Source: an uncultured Clostridia bacterium
GTDB lineage: Bacteria; Bacillota; Clostridia; Christensenellales; Aristaeellaceae
Length of the DNA: 33,419 nucleotides
Direction: 5' to 3'
Assembly: GCA_937886445.1 (NCBI GenBank)
Contig: CALGBY010000056.1
Location: forward strand, 1-33,419
Below the pieces are notes generated by a model that had not been told where the DNA came from, did no database searches, and saw nothing but the letters and a program-made list of their open reading frames with translations. This document shows, piece after piece, positions 23,263 to 32,121 of the stretch (position 1 is the stretch's first letter; each line of letters opens with the position of its first letter). The translations under genes and the position numbers were made by a program.

Positions 23263-24876
23263 ATGCAGGATATCCGTTTATCTCAGATCGGTTACGGCAG
23301 ATTCATACCGGCAAGAGTTGTGCTGCTTAACGACACAAAAGCTACGTTGAAAGACATGAAGGGGAATGTTATCAAAACAGTATGCTGCGAAGATACACAG
23401 GTCGATGCGGCATCGGGTGATCAGGCGGCAATTTGTGATCTCGGAACGCTTGATGAAGGCGAATATCTGTTTGCCGCCGTTCATGATACAGAGAAAATTT
23501 CGGTTAATAAGGATACTTACAAAGAACCGCTTCGAAAACTGCTGAAAGGGTTCTATTTTCAACGCTGCGGATGCGCACTGGATGAACGCTTTGCGGGAGC
23601 ATGGAAACACAAAGCCTGTCATACCGCACAGGCAAGATTATGGAATGATCCGGAAAAAACGATGGATGCGGCAGGCGGTTGGCATGACGCGGGAGATTAC
23701 GGAAGATACTCCGGACCCGGCGCGGTGGCGGTGGCTCATATGCTGTATGCGTATATCCTTTTTCCGTCATCCTTCTGCGTGGCGTTGGATATACCGGAAA
23801 CCGGAAACGGAATACCGGATGTGCTGAATGAATGCCGTGTAGAACTGGACTGGCTGCTCAAAATGCAGAGAAATGACGGAGCGATCTATCATAAAGTAAG
23901 CAAAAAGCTTTTTGCGCCGTTCATTATGCCGGAGAAGGATCTTGAGACGGAATATGTGATGCCGCCTTCCCATTGTGCTACCGCGGCAGCATGCGCGTGT
24001 TTCGCCCTGGCGGCATTCGTCTGGAATGTATATGACCGGGAATACAGCGCCAGGCTCGAAGCTGCCGCGCTCGGAGCGTGGAAATGGCTGGAGGACAATC
24101 CTGATTTTGTACCTTTCCGCAATCCGGAGGGCGTGCATACAGGCGAATACGGCGATAATGATGTGAGAGATGAGCTTTTCTGGGCTTCGGCTGAGCTTTT
24201 TGCACTTACAGGGGATGAAAAATTCCTGTCCTGCGCCGAAAAGTATGAGCCTGAGGTAAGCTTATATTCTTTCGGCTGGAGAGATGTGAGCGCTTTCGGA
24301 GCGCTTTGCCTGCTGACGCGCGCGAAGGATAAATTGACTGCAGATTTTTACAGAAAAGTGCTTGACCGGTTTGTTGCGAACGCAGAGCATATTGCCGCGC
24401 AGTGTTCAAAAAGCGGCTACGGTACCTCTCTTCATGAAAACGCATATATATGGGGCAGCAATATGACTGTGCTGACGAACGCGATGCTGCTGATCGCGGC
24501 CTTTCTTATCTGCGGGAACAGCTCGTTTGCCGTATGCGCTTTTGATCAGGTGGCGTATCTTTACGGTATGAACGCGCTGGATGTATGCTTTGTTACCGGT
24601 ATGACCGAACGATCCTATAAAAATCCGCATCACAGGCCGTCTGCTTCAGACGGAGTGGATCGACCCGTTCCCGGCCTTGTTTCCGGAGGACCAAATAACC
24701 GTTTTTGTTTCCCTTCAACGCGCGAGAAGCTGGCTCAGGAAATTCCGCCGGCCAAGTACTGGCTGGATGAGACACCGTCCGCTGATACAAACGAGATCGC
24801 GATCTACTGGAACAGCCCGGCGGTCTTTGCTGTTTCGTTTATGGATGCTGTGAGCAGAGGCGATATCAGAGTCTGA
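23263..24876 (+). CDS. Glycoside hydrolase family 9 enzyme, probably cytoplasmic
   Basis: The 537-residue enzyme has an N-terminal immunoglobulin-like domain (about 1-85; IRLSQIGYGRFIPARVVL) and a GH9 catalytic (alpha/alpha)6 barrel. The signature GGWHDAGDYGRYSGPG places the catalytic aspartates at 142 and 145. The conserved His is 457 (PHHRPSASDG) and the acid Glu is 511 (ADTNEIAIYWNSP). GH9 inverts beta-1,4-glucan bonds; non-secreted members act on imported oligosaccharides such as cellodextrins or glucosamine-containing chains. No signal peptide, dockerin or CBM is present. ATG 23263 has GGAGG 5 bases upstream; the ATG at 23251 precedes that site and was rejected. Confidence 0.92.
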   Translation: MQDIRLSQIGYGRFIPARVVLLNDTKATLKDMKGNVIKTVCCEDTQVDAASGDQAAICDLGTLDEGEYLFAAVHDTEKISVNKDTYKEPLRKLLKGFYFQRCGCALDERFAGAWKHKACHTAQARLWNDPEKTMDAAGGWHDAGDYGRYSGPGAVAVAHMLYAYILFPSSFCVALDIPETGNGIPDVLNECRVELDWLLKMQRNDGAIYHKVSKKLFAPFIMPEKDLETEYVMPPSHCATAAACACFALAAFVWNVYDREYSARLEAAALGAWKWLEDNPDFVPFRNPEGVHTGEYGDNDVRDELFWASAELFALTGDEKFLSCAEKYEPEVSLYSFGWRDVSAFGALCLLTRAKDKLTADFYRKVLDRFVANAEHIAAQCSKSGYGTSLHENAYIWGSNMTVLTNAMLLIAAFLICGNSSFAVCAFDQVAYLYGMNALDVCFVTGMTERSYKNPHHRPSASDGVDRPVPGLVSGGPNNRFCFPSTREKLAQEIPPAKYWLDETPSADTNEIAIYWNSPAVFAVSFMDAVSRGDIRV

Positions 24877-24962
24877 AACGGACATTATATGTAATGATTG
24901 ATCACCCACTATAGTAATTGATGTACTGCTTGATTTAAATACAGTTAATTTTGATTTTTTGA

Positions 24963-24991
24963 TTGCATTTATTTCTGTATTTTGATATAAT
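24963..24991 (+). promoter_or_regulatory. Promoter of guaB
   Basis: Extended -10 TGATATAAT (TATAAT at 24986-24991), weak -35 TTGCAT (24963-24968), 17-bp spacer, with a long AT-rich tract upstream that could act as an UP element. Confidence 0.65.
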
Positions 24992-25022
24992 AATTAGTTA
25001 ATAACAGTAAGGAGGAGAAGAC

Positions 25023-26534
25023 ATGGCTTTCTATTACGATGAACCTTCCCGTACATTCAGTGAGTATCTGCTGGTACCGGGATATACCGGCCCTGAAAAC
25101 ATTCCTGCGAATGTAAGCCTGAAAACGCCTCTTGTTCGCTTTAAGAAGGGTGAGACCCCTGCTATTCAGATGAATATCCCGATGGTAAGCGCTGTGATGC
25201 AGAGCGTATCGGATGATAAAATGGCGATCGCGCTTGCCAAGGAAGGCGGTATTTCATTTATCTACGGTTCGCAAAGTATAGAAAATCAGGCTGCGATGGT
25301 GAGAAGAGTAAAGAGCTACAAAGCCGGCTTTGTGGCAAGCGATTCCAATATCTCACCGGAAGGAACGCTTCGGGATATCCTGAGGATCAAAGAAGAAACC
25401 GGGCACTCTACCGTTGCTGTTACCGAAGACGGTACACAGAACGGCAAACTGCTGGGGATCATTACCAGCCGTGATTACAGAGTGAGCCGCATGGAACAGG
25501 ATACCAAGGTGACCGAGTTCATGACTCCCGTAGAGAAAATGGTTTTCGCTCGTGAAGGCGTTACGCTGAAGGAAGCGAATAACATCATTTGGGATCATAA
25601 GCTGAATTCTCTTCCCATTCTTGATGCCGAAGGAAGACTTGTTTCCTTCGTTTTCCGCAAGGACTATGATCAGCACAAGGAAAATCCGAATGAGTTGCTT
25701 GATGAACATAAGCGCTATGTGGTCGGCGCCGGAATCAACAGCCGCGATTACGCCGAACGCATACCGGCCCTCATCGACGCCGGAGTGGATGTGCTGTGCA
25801 TCGATTCTTCTGAAGGCTATACGATCTGGCAGGCAAATACCATTGCCTGGGTACGCGAGCATTACGGCGAAAGTGTAAAGATCGGCGCGGGAAATGTTGT
25901 AGACAGAGACGGCTTCCTTTATCTGGCAAAGGCGGGTGCGGATTTTGTCAAGATCGGCATCGGCGGCGGCAGCATCTGCATCACGCGTGAAACAAAGGGA
26001 ATCGGCCGCGGGCAGGCGACGGCTGTGATCGAAGTGGCAAAAGCCAGGGATGAATATTATAAAGAAACCGGTATCTATGTGCCCATTTGCTCCGACGGCG
26101 GAATCGTGTATGATTATCATATCACCCTTGCTCTTGCTATGGGAGCGGACTTCTGCATGCTGGGCAGATATTTCAGCCGTTTTGATGAAAGTCCGACCAA
26201 CAAGGTGATGATCGGTGGCAATTACATGAAGGAGTACTGGGGAGAGGGCAGTGCCCGCGCACGCAACTGGCAGCGCTATGATATGGGCGGTGCCGCGAAG
26301 CTCAGCTTCGAAGAAGGTGTTGACAGCTATGTACCGTATGCCGGAAGCTTGCATGACAATGTGATGCTGACCCTCAGCAAGGTACGCTCCACGATGTGCA
26401 ACTGCGGCGCACTGACCATTCCCGAACTGCAGGAAAAAGCGAAGCTGACGCTGGTTTCTTCTGTAAGCATTGTTGAGGGCGGAGCTCACGATGTGCTTTT
26501 GAAGGATCAGGTAAGTGTAAGCAAAATAAAGTAA
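25023..26534 (+). CDS. guaB: IMP dehydrogenase
   Basis: GuaB oxidises IMP to XMP with NAD, the committed step to guanine nucleotides. The 503-residue protein has the barrel start (NIPMVSAVMQSVSD), a CBS-domain pair at about 105-220, and the catalytic Cys319 in the loop GIGGGSICITRETKGIGRGQ. The usual bacterial loop is GIGPGSICTTR-V-A-G-V-G; the GGGSICITRE-KGIGRGQ form and the long flap ending in RYDMGG are a distinct subtype. AAGGAGGAG lies before the ATG. It is monocistronic, with a strong terminator. Confidence 0.96.
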   Translation: MAFYYDEPSRTFSEYLLVPGYTGPENIPANVSLKTPLVRFKKGETPAIQMNIPMVSAVMQSVSDDKMAIALAKEGGISFIYGSQSIENQAAMVRRVKSYKAGFVASDSNISPEGTLRDILRIKEETGHSTVAVTEDGTQNGKLLGIITSRDYRVSRMEQDTKVTEFMTPVEKMVFAREGVTLKEANNIIWDHKLNSLPILDAEGRLVSFVFRKDYDQHKENPNELLDEHKRYVVGAGINSRDYAERIPALIDAGVDVLCIDSSEGYTIWQANTIAWVREHYGESVKIGAGNVVDRDGFLYLAKAGADFVKIGIGGGSICITRETKGIGRGQATAVIEVAKARDEYYKETGIYVPICSDGGIVYDYHITLALAMGADFCMLGRYFSRFDESPTNKVMIGGNYMKEYWGEGSARARNWQRYDMGGAAKLSFEEGVDSYVPYAGSLHDNVMLTLSKVRSTMCNCGALTIPELQEKAKLTLVSSVSIVEGGAHDVLLKDQVSVSKIK

Positions 26535-26543
26535 ATATACCGG

Positions 26544-26583
26544 CAAGCAAAAAGCGCGTCCTCGCAGGCGCGCTTTTTGCTTG
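26544..26583. terminator. Bidirectional terminator between guaB and scpB
   Basis: Perfect 15-bp stem CAAGCAAAAAGCGCG (26544-26558) with its complement at 26569-26583, loop 10 nt; A- and T-runs sit within the arms, suiting both convergent genes. Confidence 0.9.
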
Positions 26584-26591
26584 CACCGGTT

Positions 26592-27137
26592 TCAGGGCAC
26601 AAGGGGATCCTGTGTATCGTCTTCTTCATCTTCCGGGGGCTTCGGAAGATCATCAAGCGATCTCAGTCCGAAATGGGACAGGAAGGTATCTGTTGTTCCG
26701 TACAGAATAGGTCGGCCGAGCGTATCCTTACGCCCTACTTCTTCGATCAGGTTTTTATTTACGAGACTTTGTACACTGTAATCACACTTGACACCGCGGA
26801 TCTGTTCGATATCAAGCTTGGTGACCGGCTGCTTATAGGCTACGATAGAGAGTGTCTCCATAGCGCTTTGAGAAAGGGACTGTTTTTGCACAGGCTGCAG
26901 CAGACGCTCAACATATGGCGCGTAGTCAGACCTTGTGGAAAGCTGTACATGATTACCGAAGCGCTTGAGACAGATACCGCGAAGATGGTAGCTGTAGTCA
27001 CTTTCAAGGGAATCCAGCGCGTTTCTCAGTTCATCCTCTGTGCATTCCAGCGCGCGCTGGATATCCGATATATCAAGCGGTTCGCCTGATACAAAGAGGA
27101 TCGCTTCAATAATATGGCTGAGTTCATTGATATCCAT
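26592..27137 (-). CDS. scpB: Segregation and condensation protein B
   Basis: ScpB, with ScpA and SMC, forms the bacterial condensin. The 181-residue protein has two winged-helix domains: HIIEAILFVSGEPLDISDI at the N-terminus, then LSQSAMETLSIVAYKQPVTKLDIEQIRGV, and ends in an acidic tail (PEDEEDD). The start at 27137 (MDINELSHII) is preceded by GAGGAAATTCAGG; a GTG at 27152 has no site. The gene overlaps scpA by 14 bases, so translation is probably coupled. Confidence 0.95.
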   Translation of the reverse strand: MDINELSHIIEAILFVSGEPLDISDIQRALECTEDELRNALDSLESDYSYHLRGICLKRFGNHVQLSTRSDYAPYVERLLQPVQKQSLSQSAMETLSIVAYKQPVTKLDIEQIRGVKCDYSVQSLVNKNLIEEVGRKDTLGRPILYGTTDTFLSHFGLRSLDDLPKPPEDEEDDTQDPLVP

Positions 27138-27885
27138 CCTGAATTTCCTCACTTGATACGGTGTTTGTTTTATCTGTCGGCATTAGCAGAATATCATCAT
27201 AGATAGAATCCTGTGTTACGGTGGCTTTTCCGAGACGGATCAGTTCAAGCAGTGCAAGAAACAGCGTGACGATCTCGTCCCTGGAAGGGTTTACGCTGAT
27301 CAGAGCGGAGAAAAGGACATTGCCTTTTTTCAGCTTTCTCAGGATATGCTGTGTACAGCGCGGAATGGTATATTCGTCTCTGATGATCCTTCTGACTTCT
27401 TCATGCGGTGAATCCTCTGCCTTACGGAGACGAGCCAGTACACGGGCAAAGGCTTCCATCAATCCGGGAAGAGTGAGATTTTTGAGCTCAAATGTAGGAG
27501 GAGGCAGGGGATATTCCTCGGGCAGCTTACTGTAGAGCAGGGCTGCTGTCTTTTCAAAGCCTTTCATATCCTCGGCGATTTGCTTGATACGCTGATATTC
27601 CTGCAGCTGGCGGATCAGTACCGCTTCCGGATCCTCTTCATCGATTTCTTCCTTTTCCTTCGGTAGCAGGGTTCTGCTTTTGATTTCTATGAGTGTTGCC
27701 GCCATATTGATGAAAGCGCTGGCGTCGTTCATGTCCAGATCCGGCGCGTTTTGGATGCTTTGAATGTACTGATCGGTGATTTCTGATACAAAGATATCTT
27801 TTATATCGATCTTTGCCTTGCCGATCAGGTACAGAAGCATATCAAGCGGACCTTCAAACTGACTGAGGCGCAAAGTAAATGCCAT
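27124..27885 (-). CDS. scpA: Segregation and condensation protein A (kleisin)
   Basis: The 253-residue kleisin bridges the SMC heads. The N-terminal block FTLRLSQFEGPLDMLLYLIGKAKIDIKDI is diagnostic, followed by the linker with an acidic, Glu-rich stretch (KEKEEIDEEDPEAV), and a C-terminal winged helix (VLFSALISVNPSRDEIVTLFLALLELIRLGK). AGGAGG lies 7 bases before the ATG at 27885; the ATG at 27891 is too close to the site. It is 24 nt after the M50 protease gene. Confidence 0.95.
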   Translation of the reverse strand: MAFTLRLSQFEGPLDMLLYLIGKAKIDIKDIFVSEITDQYIQSIQNAPDLDMNDASAFINMAATLIEIKSRTLLPKEKEEIDEEDPEAVLIRQLQEYQRIKQIAEDMKGFEKTAALLYSKLPEEYPLPPPTFELKNLTLPGLMEAFARVLARLRKAEDSPHEEVRRIIRDEYTIPRCTQHILRKLKKGNVLFSALISVNPSRDEIVTLFLALLELIRLGKATVTQDSIYDDILLMPTDKTNTVSSEEIQDGYQ

Positions 27886-27909
27886 AGGCATTCCTCCTGA
27901 AATCGGTAA

Positions 27910-28746
27910 TCAAACGCCGAATAGGCTTATGAACAGGCGGGCAAAAAAGCTTTGCGTTCCCATAACAGCCCTGGAAAAGGGATCGAAGCCAAACAGACGG
28001 TCGCCGAAAAGCAGAAGCGCGTAAAAGACAATCAGGATAATGCTCATCGCTTTTCCGGAAATGCGCAGTTTACCATTAAAGATCGTCAGATTCCAGAAAT
28101 TGAAACCGTCGAGCGGGGGGACAGGCAGAAAATTGAAAATGAAAAGCGAAATGTTCATAAGCTGGAAAACCATCAGAAAACGGATCACATACTGAAGCCA
28201 GGGGATCCTGAGCGCTGTATCGGGTCGAAACAGCATACCGGAAAGCTGATTATCGATCAAAACGATCAGAGAATCGATATCACCGTAATACAGTACGCCG
28301 AAACCGTTTTCCGAAGAGCAGGCGAAAAACTCTGTGCCAAATGCCGAAGAAAGAAACGGCGGCAGGATCCTGCTGATCAACAGGACGGAAAGCGCACAGG
28401 AAAGAATGAAAAAAACGAAGTTGACCGCGACGCCTGCCAGCGAAACGAGGATCAGATCGCGCCGGCGGTGTTTCATTCTGCTTGCGTTTACCGGTACGGG
28501 CTTTGCCCAGCCGAATCCGATCAACAGCATACAGAGCGTACCGGAAAGTGTGAGATGATCAGCAGGATTGAGGGAAAGCCTTCCTGCTCTCCGGGCAGTA
28601 TCATCGCCGCAGCGGTATGCGACGAAGGCATGTGCGTATTCATGGCAAACCAGTGATATCAGTATGCAGGGGATGTAAAAACACAATGTAATCAATATCG
28701 TCCTGATATCCTGGCCGGATGTCAGGAGCTGAGTGAGAATTCCCAT
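27910..28746 (-). CDS. Site-2-type zinc metalloprotease (M50 family)
   Basis: The 278-residue integral membrane protein has the zinc motif HEYAH (His35, Glu36, His39) in the first long hydrophobic stretch and the third ligand in NFLPVPPLDGF (Asp213). Six or so membrane segments are apparent. This short form without PDZ or CBS domains is common next to scpAB in Firmicutes. Its substrate is unknown; related enzymes cut membrane-embedded anti-sigma factors or signal-peptide remnants. It follows tlyA by 20 nt. Confidence 0.92.
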   Translation of the reverse strand: MGILTQLLTSGQDIRTILITLCFYIPCILISLVCHEYAHAFVAYRCGDDTARRAGRLSLNPADHLTLSGTLCMLLIGFGWAKPVPVNASRMKHRRRDLILVSLAGVAVNFVFFILSCALSVLLISRILPPFLSSAFGTEFFACSSENGFGVLYYGDIDSLIVLIDNQLSGMLFRPDTALRIPWLQYVIRFLMVFQLMNISLFIFNFLPVPPLDGFNFWNLTIFNGKLRISGKAMSIILIVFYALLLFGDRLFGFDPFSRAVMGTQSFFARLFISLFGV

Positions 28747-28766
28747 TTTACCTCCGTACAGAGAAT

Positions 28767-29567
28767 TTATTTCTGCAGTGTGTCATGTGCCTCCTGGACA
28801 AGTGCTTTCAGGAATGTGTCATCGGGCGATTCTCCTTCGCCCGGACGGATGTCGGCAAGAAATTCGATGTTTCCCGCCGGCCCGGTGATAGGAGAAAATG
28901 TGAAGTTTTGAACATGCCACCCAAAGGAGGGCGCAAAATCGCGTATCTCACGCAATACACGGTAATGTGTTTCCTTTTCACGCACAACTCCGTTTTTGCC
29001 CACCTGACCACGACCGGCTTCAAACTGAGGTTTTACAAGCGTGAGGAAGCGGCCTTCGCTGCCCATGATATTCGCAGCGACGGGAAGGATCAGACGAATC
29101 GAGATAAAGCTGACATCCATCACAGTGAGCGTTGGAACAGGATCAAACATATCAGCGGTAAGCGTACGGGCATTTGTACGTTCCATCACAGTCACGCGGC
29201 TGTCATTGCGAAGCTTCCAATCCAGTTGTCCGTAACCGACATCTATGCTGTATACATGCTCCGCGCCGTGTCGAAGCAATACATCGGTAAAGCCGCCTGT
29301 GGCGGCGCCGATATCCATGCATACACAGCCGTTTACATCGGCCCGGAATGTCGTTATCGCTTTTTCAAGCTTATGGCCGCCACGGCTTGCAAAAGCGTCC
29401 GTCTGTCCGTGAATATGCAGCTGCCCGATATCATCAACAGGCTCTGAAGATTTTTCAATCTTTTTTTCTCCAATATAGATCTGTCCTGCCATGATCATGG
29501 CCTGAGCCTTTTCACGGCTTTGTGCCAGCCCGGCTTCAACGCATGCAATGTCAGCTCTCTGCTTCAT
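28767..29567 (-). CDS. tlyA: TlyA-family rRNA 2'-O-methyltransferase
   Basis: The 266-residue protein starts with an S4 RNA-binding domain (1-60) followed by SRGGHKL (61-67) and a Rossmann methyltransferase with the SAM loop GAATGGFTD (87-95), VMDVSFIS and LVKPQFEAGR. TlyA proteins methylate cytidines in 16S and/or 23S rRNA and set capreomycin sensitivity in mycobacteria; the name 'hemolysin' is historic. The start overlaps the dxs stop (ATGA), so they are coupled. Confidence 0.93.
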   Translation of the reverse strand: MKQRADIACVEAGLAQSREKAQAMIMAGQIYIGEKKIEKSSEPVDDIGQLHIHGQTDAFASRGGHKLEKAITTFRADVNGCVCMDIGAATGGFTDVLLRHGAEHVYSIDVGYGQLDWKLRNDSRVTVMERTNARTLTADMFDPVPTLTVMDVSFISIRLILPVAANIMGSEGRFLTLVKPQFEAGRGQVGKNGVVREKETHYRVLREIRDFAPSFGWHVQNFTFSPITGPAGNIEFLADIRPGEGESPDDTFLKALVQEAHDTLQK

Positions 29568-31417
29568 GCGGTTATCTCCTTCTCTATTTGTTCGGCAAGT
29601 GAAACAGCGTCCAAACGCACAGATTTTAACAGATCATCATGGCTTCCGTGCGGAATAAAGCGGTCGCCGCAGGAAAATACGCGGCGCGGGGGAGTAAGAT
29701 GCACAGAAATGAGATAACGGCATATCGCATCTCCGAGAGATCCGGAATCGACATTTTCCTCCGCGATAAAGATAGGTACCTTTATGCCGGACAGCGTTTC
29801 ACTGTCGAGCGGCTTGAGCGTGGACGCGTTGATCACGCCCAGATGAATGTGCTTTTTTTCAAGCAGATCAGAAGCACCGATCGCCTGAGACAGAAGCGAT
29901 GAATAAGATATCAGAACAGCATCGCTGCCTTTGCGAAGATATTGCCATTTGCCGAATTCAAAATGATCGTCTATCCTTGAAAGCGCCTTATTCTCTTCCT
30001 TGGGATACATGATCGCCCATGGGCCGCTGCACGGAGAATCCAGAAAGAATCCGATCTGCCTGCGTAATTCATCAGTATTTGCAGGCGCAAGCAGCGTGAG
30101 CCCGGGTATACATGAAAGATAGCTTGTGCCCAATGTGCCGTGATGGCTGCTGCCGTCGCTTGATCCGATCCCGGCCCTGTCGCAAAGAAAACAAACATGA
30201 GCATGCTGCATGGCGGCATCTTCAGTGATCTGGTCAAAGGCACGCTGGAGAAAACTGTCATAGATGGCAACAAAAGGCTTCATTCCGCCAAGCGCAAGCC
30301 CCGAGGCCATGGTAACAGCATGTTCTTCGGCAATGCCTACATCAAACAGTCTTTCGGGAAAAGCCGTTTGGAATGGCTGCATACCTGTTCCGTAGGACAT
30401 GGCAGCGGTAACAACAGCAATAGACGGGTCTTCTTTTGCTTTTCTGATCAACTCATCACAGGCTACAGCGCCGAAATCGTTCTCCTTTACGCGGTATATC
30501 TTTCCGTCATCCATTCTGAACGGAGGCGTACCGTGAAAGAGATCCGGTCTGTCTTCAGCCGGTCGGAAACCGCATCCTTTCTGCGTATATACATGTAAAA
30601 GACAGGGACCGTCAAGCTCCCGCATCTTCTGCATGATCGCTTCCATCGCCTTTATATTGCTTCCGTCCACAGGACCGAAATAGCGGATACCAAGGGCACT
30701 GAAAAGCTTGTCATGAATAAATATGTTCCTGATCCTGTTCTTAATGCTCTGAAATACATTGTACAGCCTTTTTCCGGCCAACGGGATATGAAGGAGCAAA
30801 TTTCCGATGCTTTTTTTCAGATTTTGCCATCCTTTGGAAAGCCTGAGATGCGAGAGATAATTATTCACTGCTCCGACATTACCGGAGATACTCATTCCAT
30901 TGTCATTCAGGATGATCATCAACTGGGTTTTGGAATTTCCGGCGTCATTCAGCGCCTCGAATGCCATTCCACCGGTCAGCGCTCCGTCTCCGATAATGAC
31001 CGCGATCTTATGCTTATCGCCTCTCAAATCACGCGCTCTTGCCATTCCGAGCGCAGCGGAAATAGAATTGCTTGCATGTCCTGTACTGAAGCAGTCATAC
31101 TCACTTTCCTCACGGCGCGGAAAACCGCAGATACCGTCTGTCTTTCTGAGTGTATCAAATGCGTCATACCGACCGGTGATCAGCTTATGGGCATAGCATT
31201 GGTGGCCTACGTCAAATACGATTTTATCTTCAGGGCAGTTCAATACGCGGTGCAGCGCGAGCGTTATTTCAACATCACCGAGGTTAGAAGAAAGATGTCC
31301 GCCGTTTTTGGATACAGTGGAAATAACGGTACTTCTGATCTCGGTACAGAGGGAATCCAGCTCGGGATAAGCCAATGCTTTCAGCTGCTGCGGGTTTTTA
31401 ATATCGACAAGCCGCAT
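29564..31417 (-). CDS. dxs: 1-deoxy-D-xylulose-5-phosphate synthase
   Basis: DXS makes the first intermediate of the MEP isoprenoid route (also used for thiamine and pyridoxal) from pyruvate and glyceraldehyde 3-phosphate. In 617 residues: catalytic His41 (NGGHLSSNLG), VFDVGHQCYAHK, the thiamine-diphosphate motif GDGALTGG (143-150) to N157, and the pyrimidine domain (DVGIAEEHAVTMASGLA). The motif after DRAG reads IGSSDGSSHHGTLGTSYL, a variant of the usual GEDGPTHHG. ATG 31417 has AGGAGG 7 bases upstream; an ATG at 31447 has no site. It leads the train tlyA, M50, scpA, scpB. Confidence 0.96.
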   Translation of the reverse strand: MRLVDIKNPQQLKALAYPELDSLCTEIRSTVISTVSKNGGHLSSNLGDVEITLALHRVLNCPEDKIVFDVGHQCYAHKLITGRYDAFDTLRKTDGICGFPRREESEYDCFSTGHASNSISAALGMARARDLRGDKHKIAVIIGDGALTGGMAFEALNDAGNSKTQLMIILNDNGMSISGNVGAVNNYLSHLRLSKGWQNLKKSIGNLLLHIPLAGKRLYNVFQSIKNRIRNIFIHDKLFSALGIRYFGPVDGSNIKAMEAIMQKMRELDGPCLLHVYTQKGCGFRPAEDRPDLFHGTPPFRMDDGKIYRVKENDFGAVACDELIRKAKEDPSIAVVTAAMSYGTGMQPFQTAFPERLFDVGIAEEHAVTMASGLALGGMKPFVAIYDSFLQRAFDQITEDAAMQHAHVCFLCDRAGIGSSDGSSHHGTLGTSYLSCIPGLTLLAPANTDELRRQIGFFLDSPCSGPWAIMYPKEENKALSRIDDHFEFGKWQYLRKGSDAVLISYSSLLSQAIGASDLLEKKHIHLGVINASTLKPLDSETLSGIKVPIFIAEENVDSGSLGDAICRYLISVHLTPPRRVFSCGDRFIPHGSHDDLLKSVRLDAVSLAEQIEKEITA

Positions 31418-31450
31418 ACCGTTACCTCCTTCTGACAGGATAATCAATAT

Positions 31451-31478
31451 ATTTTAGCACGATTTCGCATTTTTGTAA
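31451..31478 (-). promoter_or_regulatory. Promoter of the dxs operon
   Basis: TTACAA (31478-31473), 16-bp spacer, TAAAAT (31456-31451) with extended -10 TGCTAAAAT on the minus strand. No terminator is evident between the chromate transporter genes and dxs, so readthrough is possible. Confidence 0.6.
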
Positions 31479-31551
31479 AATACGCGATCGCGACGGCTGT
31501 GTATAGAGAAAAAACAGAAATATGTTTGATATTTGAAGAAAATGACGGAGC

Positions 31552-32121
31552 TCAGAGGATTCCGTAGAACAGAAGGCCGAGAAAGGCGGAAAACAGGATC
31601 ATCAGAATGGAGGAAGGCTTCTTCCCGCTGATTCTTCTCCATATAAACGAAAATAGGATCAGACAAGCAAGTATGATCACGGCGTTGATATCGGGTTCAA
31701 ATGTGAATGCACCGAGGGTGAAATGGATCAGCACTGAAAACCCGGTGGTTATCGCGGTCGCAAGGATCATAGCGGTCACACACGGGCGTACACCTTCAAG
31801 AAAAGCCTGTACACCGCGGTATTTCAGCAGGCCGCGGATGATGGAGGAAATGATCAGAATGATGATAAGCGATGGAAGGATGACCCCAAGGGTGGCAAGA
31901 ACAGATCCTACTGCACCGTACTGTGAGGAGCCGATGAATGTCGCCATATTGATCGCGATCGGGCCGGGCGTGGATTCGGAAACGGCGATGAAGTTAAGCA
32001 GTCTGTCTTCGGTCATCCAGCCGTTGCCCAGTACAGTTTCCTTGATAAGGGAAATCATGCCGTACCCGCCTCCGAAGGAAAGGGTGCCGATCTTCAAAAA
32101 AGCGAAAAACAAATCAAGCAT
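31552..32121 (-). CDS. Chromate transporter family protein, half-size subunit 2
   Basis: The 189-residue membrane protein is a single CHR domain: LKIGTLSFGGGYGMISLI at the N-terminus, the conserved SESTPGPIAINMATFIG, and about six membrane segments. Long CHR proteins carry two such domains in one chain; here two genes encode one each. Family members export chromate or related oxyanions; here the substrate is unproven. ATG 32121 has AAGGAG 10 bases upstream, and the gene overlaps its partner by 8 bases. Confidence 0.92.
   Translation of the reverse strand: MLDLFFAFLKIGTLSFGGGYGMISLIKETVLGNGWMTEDRLLNFIAVSESTPGPIAINMATFIGSSQYGAVGSVLATLGVILPSLIIILIISSIIRGLLKYRGVQAFLEGVRPCVTAMILATAITTGFSVLIHFTLGAFTFEPDINAVIILACLILFSFIWRRISGKKPSSILMILFSAFLGLLFYGIL

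Noticed and set aside
24877..24962. Repeated TTGAT words upstream of guaB
   Set aside because: They are irregularly spaced in an AT-rich tract and do not form a clean repeat or CRISPR-like array.
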